Part shown: positions 8,766 through 12,193 of the stretch, in pieces | How the letters are laid out: every line of letters starts with the position of its first letter | Position numbering within the stretch: the first letter of the stretch is position 1 | Origin: Smittium culicis | Taxonomy: Eukaryota; Kickxellomycota; Harpellomycetes; Harpellales; Legeriomycetaceae | Assembly: GCA_001970855.1 (NCBI GenBank) | Contig: LSSN01000639.1 | Span: 1 to 12,193 of the forward strand | Length of the DNA: 12,193 nt | Direction: 5' to 3' | Program-made: the position numbers and the translations under genes | The notes under the pieces: generated by a model | What the model was told of the DNA's origin: nothing | What the model saw: only the letters and a program-made list of their open reading frames with translations | Databases searched by the model: none

Positions 8766-10905
8766 CAATGCGAAGATAGGGTGAGTGTATAGAAAAATGA
8801 AGAGTTTTGGAAGTTGTAAGTAGGAAAGAAATTGAGCGAAACTAATAGTTAATACAAATAAAATGATTATTTTATATTGCTATTTCTTGCAAAGCGTTTA
8901 TTTTTAGCTTAATTTATGTTTATTTGTTTAAACAAAAAGCTTTGAGCTTTAAAAAATTTTTTTATTTAGATAAATATGCGTATATTAGATAATGCGCTGG
9001 TGAAAATCGGTTATGTAATGAATCGGGGATTGCTAAGCATTATGTAATTTCGACGTATTTGAGACTGAAAATGCATGGAATTAAGTGCAGATGAAAGAGC
9101 GTCTCTGAATTGTATTGGTTACGAATGCAGGCAAGCCTCATCTACTAGCCAAAGTTTCAGCCAACCATAGCGCCGTAAGCTGAAGGTTTTCAAAGAGTGT
9201 AAAATTCGGCCTTAAAGTACAAATCTGAAGCGTTTTTCAGATAAGCTCTCATAATGTTCGCAATTAGATAGTATTTATCTCAAATTAACCTCGATTTCCA
9301 CCAAATTAGTTAGTGCTTTTTTCAAAATAGTAACGAAATACTTCGACCTTTTAATATCCTTAGCCGTAAAAGTCAGTGACTATCAGCTAGTCAACTAATT
9401 AAATGTGCTCTGAATATTAGTATATAGTAAAATTATGAATATGATTACTCAACGTCTGCAATTAAATCCGAGTTTTACCTGTTTAAATCCAATTTATGGC
9501 ATGATGCGCCCATATTTCAAACATCTAATGTCGTAATAACATTTTCACACAATTTCACCCAAATCGAGACAACCCAAATTCAGTACAGATAATGTATTAT
9601 AAGCATAAATAAAAATCCAAGATTTTTTCCCTCTAAGCTTAGTTGGTAAATCGTCAGAAAAAATAGCATCGAAGACACATGCCTATATAAGGAGTATCCC
9701 AGAATTATTTTATCGGTTCCCAAGCCACAAATGATCAATTAATAAACCTCATATCAATATACCTTAGATTAGATAAAATATTCACATACTCCGCGCAATA
9801 AATTCAAAGTAAAGTGGCAATGAGATAAAAAAATAAGTTAATCTTGGAGTAAGGAGCGGATAAGGAAAAGACGATATATTTTCGGATATATCGATTTTAA
9901 ATCAGTAATCCTGTGTTAAAGAAAACTATCAATAAAATTTTTTAAAATAAGCTAGTGCTTGGCCATAATATTGCATTTTATTAGCATTATCGAATAATGG
10001 CTTATTACACATTCATATACACACAAAATTTGCTTTGATGGCTCTTTTATGATTGCATCCCATGTAATTTCATCTATATAATTGCTAATTGAAACACTTT
10101 GAATCGAAAATAGCCAGAGAAAAAAGGGTGCTCCATATAGAAATTTGCCCTTAAAAGCAAAATATTGACTCAAAAAAAAAATCTTATTTTACTGTTCTCA
10201 ATAATCTTCACAAAAAATATAAATAACCAAAACATACATTTTTTTATTACAACTATATCATAATTGTATATAAACTGATAAAATATATGACCATAATTTT
10301 TAATAGCGTTAAATCTATAAATAAAATTGCAATAATTATCTCAATTTAATGTATTAAAATAAATGTATCTAGATTAAATTTATATGAAAGCTAATATGTC
10401 GATTTTCAATATTGCGCATTTTTACTTGAGTTATTATAGCTATCGGGCTATGTTTACTTGATTCAAGCTCTTTTTTTATATCAGCATGGACAGCAATACT
10501 ATTTTTAGAATAATTAAAAGGAGTTTGCTGGTTGATAATAGGTAAGTGTATAAAGTTGAGAAATATATGAGCCGCACTTAATCAGTCAATAGATTATAGC
10601 GCAATTGGAATAGCCACCTATTACTTTCAAACGATTATATTTCTGTATAACTAATGGTTTAATTTATTAATTTACATAGTAACCTTTTTCTAGTAAGCTA
10701 ATCATCAATCCCAAATAATATTGTACATTTAACCATTTATGGGGTATAAACTCGAAAGCATATTTAAAAACCATCTTCGGAAAATCTAGGATAAATTGTT
10801 ATTATTGGATGCATTAAATTCATTAGCCAATAAAATCTTGCTATTATATATTAATTTATCTATTTTTCATTAGGTTGAATAATGTTCGTAGTTAAAATAA
10901 AAAGG

Positions 10906-10945
10906 CATCTGTCCCTGAAAGGAATAACGCCTCCCTGGGCGGATG
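10906..10945. repeat. GC-rich stem-loop in the gene-poor region
   Basis: CATCTGTCC (10906-10914) can pair with GGGCGGATG (10937-10945) over nine positions when G-U pairs are allowed in RNA from the plus strand. A smaller internal stem is possible. It stands out as one of the few GC-rich spots here. No known RNA family was recognised. Confidence 0.4.
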
Positions 10946-11266
10946 ACTGAATTTTATCTACCTAACATAATCATTAAATACCATACAGTTCTAGCGCGCA
11001 CGGCATCAAGATTCGATTTCGCTTCATTAATAAGACTAATCAGAACCATAAAAATGCTTTTTTTATATTTCAGTAGATTATGGGAAATAATTTTTAATTT
11101 AAATTACTAGTTTATTATACAATAGCTTTATATCTCCTAATACACCGCCAACAAATTTCCTCGCATTCTATTCATAATTAAGAATTAGTTTATATTTTTT
11201 AACTTTTTTTAATAAGCAAGAATAAAGACGTATTCAAAGAAAGAGATCGCACTTATTTAAAAAAAA

Positions 11267-11277
11267 GGGGGGGAGGG
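11267..11277. repeat. G-rich purine tract
   Basis: A run of seven G followed by A and GGG, then further purines to about 11286, directly after an A run. Runs of G this long are rare in the rest of the window, apart from those at 8541-8550 and 8717-8724. Confidence 0.6.
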
Positions 11278-11311
11278 AGAGGAAGAGTGTTATATTTCCA
11301 TTTCCCCCTTG

Positions 11312-11323
11312 GTATAGCTATAC
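11312..11323. repeat. Perfect 12-bp palindrome
   Basis: GTATAGCTATAC reads the same on both strands. It could bind a dimeric regulator or be chance; no gene lies close enough to suggest a role. Confidence 0.5.
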
Positions 11324-11775
11324 TCCGAATACATATCTCCAAGCCATTTTTATTTTATTTAAAACAAAAAATTTAACTTTATTTATTATTTTTTGTAGTA
11401 CAAAATTACCAAAACAGAATAAATTCCATACCGATATTTATTTAGTGGTAAAACATATTTGAAAAGTAACGTGGCCATTTTTATGGTCAGGGTATCAGGA
11501 TTATAGTAATTTTTTTTACTTGTGTTACTTACGCAGAGATAAAAAAATTTGTGCAATATATACTAATTAGATATAAATCAAGAAATAGATCATATTTTAT
11601 TTTTTTTAAAGTAATCGTAATTTTTATTCTTTTTTTTTATTCATCTGGTGCTGATTCTTAACTGGTTCGAAATGATAACAGACTTGAAGAGATCTATATC
11701 CATGAAAAAAGATTCACTATAATCGAAATTCTACTCCTAAGAGTGAAATACCTTGCCGTGGTTTAGGGGCTTAAG

Positions 11776-11799
11776 TAGTGTACTTAGAAAAGTACACTA
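11776..11799. repeat. Perfect 10-bp stem-loop
   Basis: TAGTGTACTT and AAGTACACTA flank a four-base loop (AGAA). It is the first of several hairpins in the right-end block. Confidence 0.75.
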
Positions 11800-11816
11800 T
11801 ACTAAAATTTCACACA

Positions 11817-11856
11817 GCGTTGCACTATCCTTGGTCGGGGATAGTGAAGGCAACGC
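11817..11856. repeat. Long 14-bp stem with a bulge
   Basis: GCGTTG at 11817-11822 pairs with CAACGC at 11851-11856. CACTATCC at 11823-11830 pairs with GGATAGTG at 11839-11846. Only AAGG at 11847-11850 is bulged, and the loop is eight bases. All 14 pairs are Watson-Crick, which strongly suggests a selected or recently inherited structure. Confidence 0.75.
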
Positions 11857-11857
11857 C

Positions 11858-11881
11858 CAGCGATTCGGAGGACAGCGATTC
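11858..11881 (+). repeat. 9-bp direct repeats
   Basis: CAGCGATTC occurs at 11858-11866 and 11873-11881, starts 15 bp apart, next to purine-rich GGAGGA stretches. Confidence 0.6.
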
Positions 11882-12038
11882 CAGAGGAGGACCATCTAGA
11901 AACAGGAGGAACCGATTCGTTTAGCACAGTCTGAGACATTATCTGTGCACAAGTCCAGCGTTCGACAGCAATACGGAACTCAGCCGTTCAGCAGCTTATT
12001 GTAGGAGAGCCAGGTCGATCATTCCCACGTTTGGGTAG

Positions 12039-12075
12039 GAGCCTATTTTTTATTAATCCTGTTAGATGTAGGCTC
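12039..12075. repeat. 7-bp inverted repeat in the right-end block
   Basis: GAGCCTA at 12039-12045 is complementary to TAGGCTC at 12069-12075, with an AT-rich 23-base loop. Confidence 0.5.
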
Positions 12076-12153
12076 TGACTAGGAGCTCAATGATCTCGAC
12101 GAATTCAATTTTGTTGGAACGAGCTTAATTCGATGACTGCTTGTAACTTCAGT

Positions 12154-12184
12154 CACCCAGCCTACTTGAAGCAATGCCTGGGTG
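12154..12184. repeat. 7-bp inverted repeat near the window end
   Basis: CACCCAG at 12154-12160 is complementary to CTGGGTG at 12178-12184, with a 17-base loop. It adds to the hairpin density of the block. Confidence 0.55.
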
Positions 12185-12193
12185 GATCTTTCG

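Larger units (their letters stand above)
8766..11734. other. Gene-poor region with a mixed-composition core at about 8960-11200
   Basis: No gene can be supported. From about 8960 the DNA contains more G and C than the deserts, and the minus strand has several open stretches without early stops. Examples are 10609-10373 (69 codons and more if partial reading is allowed) and 10173-9952 (73 codons, TTG at its start). Stops elsewhere in the same frames occur about as often as base composition predicts, so this does not show coding. It may be decayed repeat or gene sequence. A hairpin at 10906-10945 is listed separately. No tRNA or terminal inverted repeat was seen. Confidence 0.45.
11735..12193 (+). 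other. GC-richer, hairpin-dense block running off the window end (possible retroelement or other repeat terminus)
   Basis: Near 11735 the composition switches abruptly from A/T desert to roughly balanced sequence, and stays so to the window end. The block holds several good inverted repeats: 11776-11799, 11817-11856, 12039-12075 and 12154-12184. It also has a 9-bp direct repeat, CAGCGATTC, at 11858-11866 and 11873-11881. No long open frame is present on either strand. A late ATG at 12174 leaves only six codons before the end. A structured, non-coding stretch of foreign composition fits the 5' UTR of a non-LTR retrotransposon, a long SINE-like repeat or a structured RNA. I cannot identify it, and orientation is unknown. 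Confidence 0.5.

Noticed and set aside
9952..10173. 73-codon minus-strand frame
   Set aside because: The apparent start is TTG, no ATG follows until near its end, and no domain is recognised.
11759..11769. TGGTTTAGGGG as a Pol III A box of a tRNA-derived SINE
   Set aside because: It fits the A-box consensus loosely, but no B box follows at a suitable distance.

Overview
The window looks like nuclear DNA of a very AT-rich eukaryote, most likely a fungus and perhaps an early-diverging one. The reasons are long intergenic deserts of A/T runs, short introns (82 and roughly 140-185 nt in the clearest case) with GTA donors and TTAATA-plus-T-tract acceptors, and one clearly recognisable gene for the nucleolar ribosome-biogenesis protein Rrp15. 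The last residues of that protein have the fungal-type ending, as I remember the family. CTG codons fall on conserved leucines of the Rrp15 signature, so the species reads CTG as leucine and is not a CTG-Ser or CTG-Ala yeast. The exact lineage cannot be set from the window.

Layout. 1-4100 is an AT desert with no supportable gene. 4100-4405 is a small island of more mixed composition with phased direct repeats, a TATA-like box, a long stem-loop and an 8-bp inverted repeat; it could be a solo LTR or another short mobile-element remnant. 4692-4866 holds a possible two-exon mini-ORF with good-looking splice sites, and 5189-5515 an unusually long frame without an ATG start; both are weak. 6480-7328 (+) is RRP15, intronless. 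About 600 bp of AT-rich 3' flank separates it from a convergent gene on the minus strand (8679 down to 7930), which needs two introns to be read and encodes a Ser/Asp/Asn-rich, probably disordered protein of about 160 residues that I do not recognise. That gene has a TATA box and a pyrimidine-rich leader upstream. From about 8960 to 11200 the base composition is more mixed than in the deserts, but no reading frame is sustained. At about 11735 the composition changes abruptly to a GC-richer, hairpin-dense block that runs off the window end. It is probably the beginning of a repeat or retroelement, or a structured RNA.

The two firm genes are tail-to-tail neighbours and there is no sign that they work together. 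I found no rRNA, convincing tRNA, CRISPR array, transposase or reverse-transcriptase frame. I also found no multi-gene system; the unusual items are the unrecognised spliced gene, the structured GC-rich block at the right end and the 4.1-4.4 kb island.
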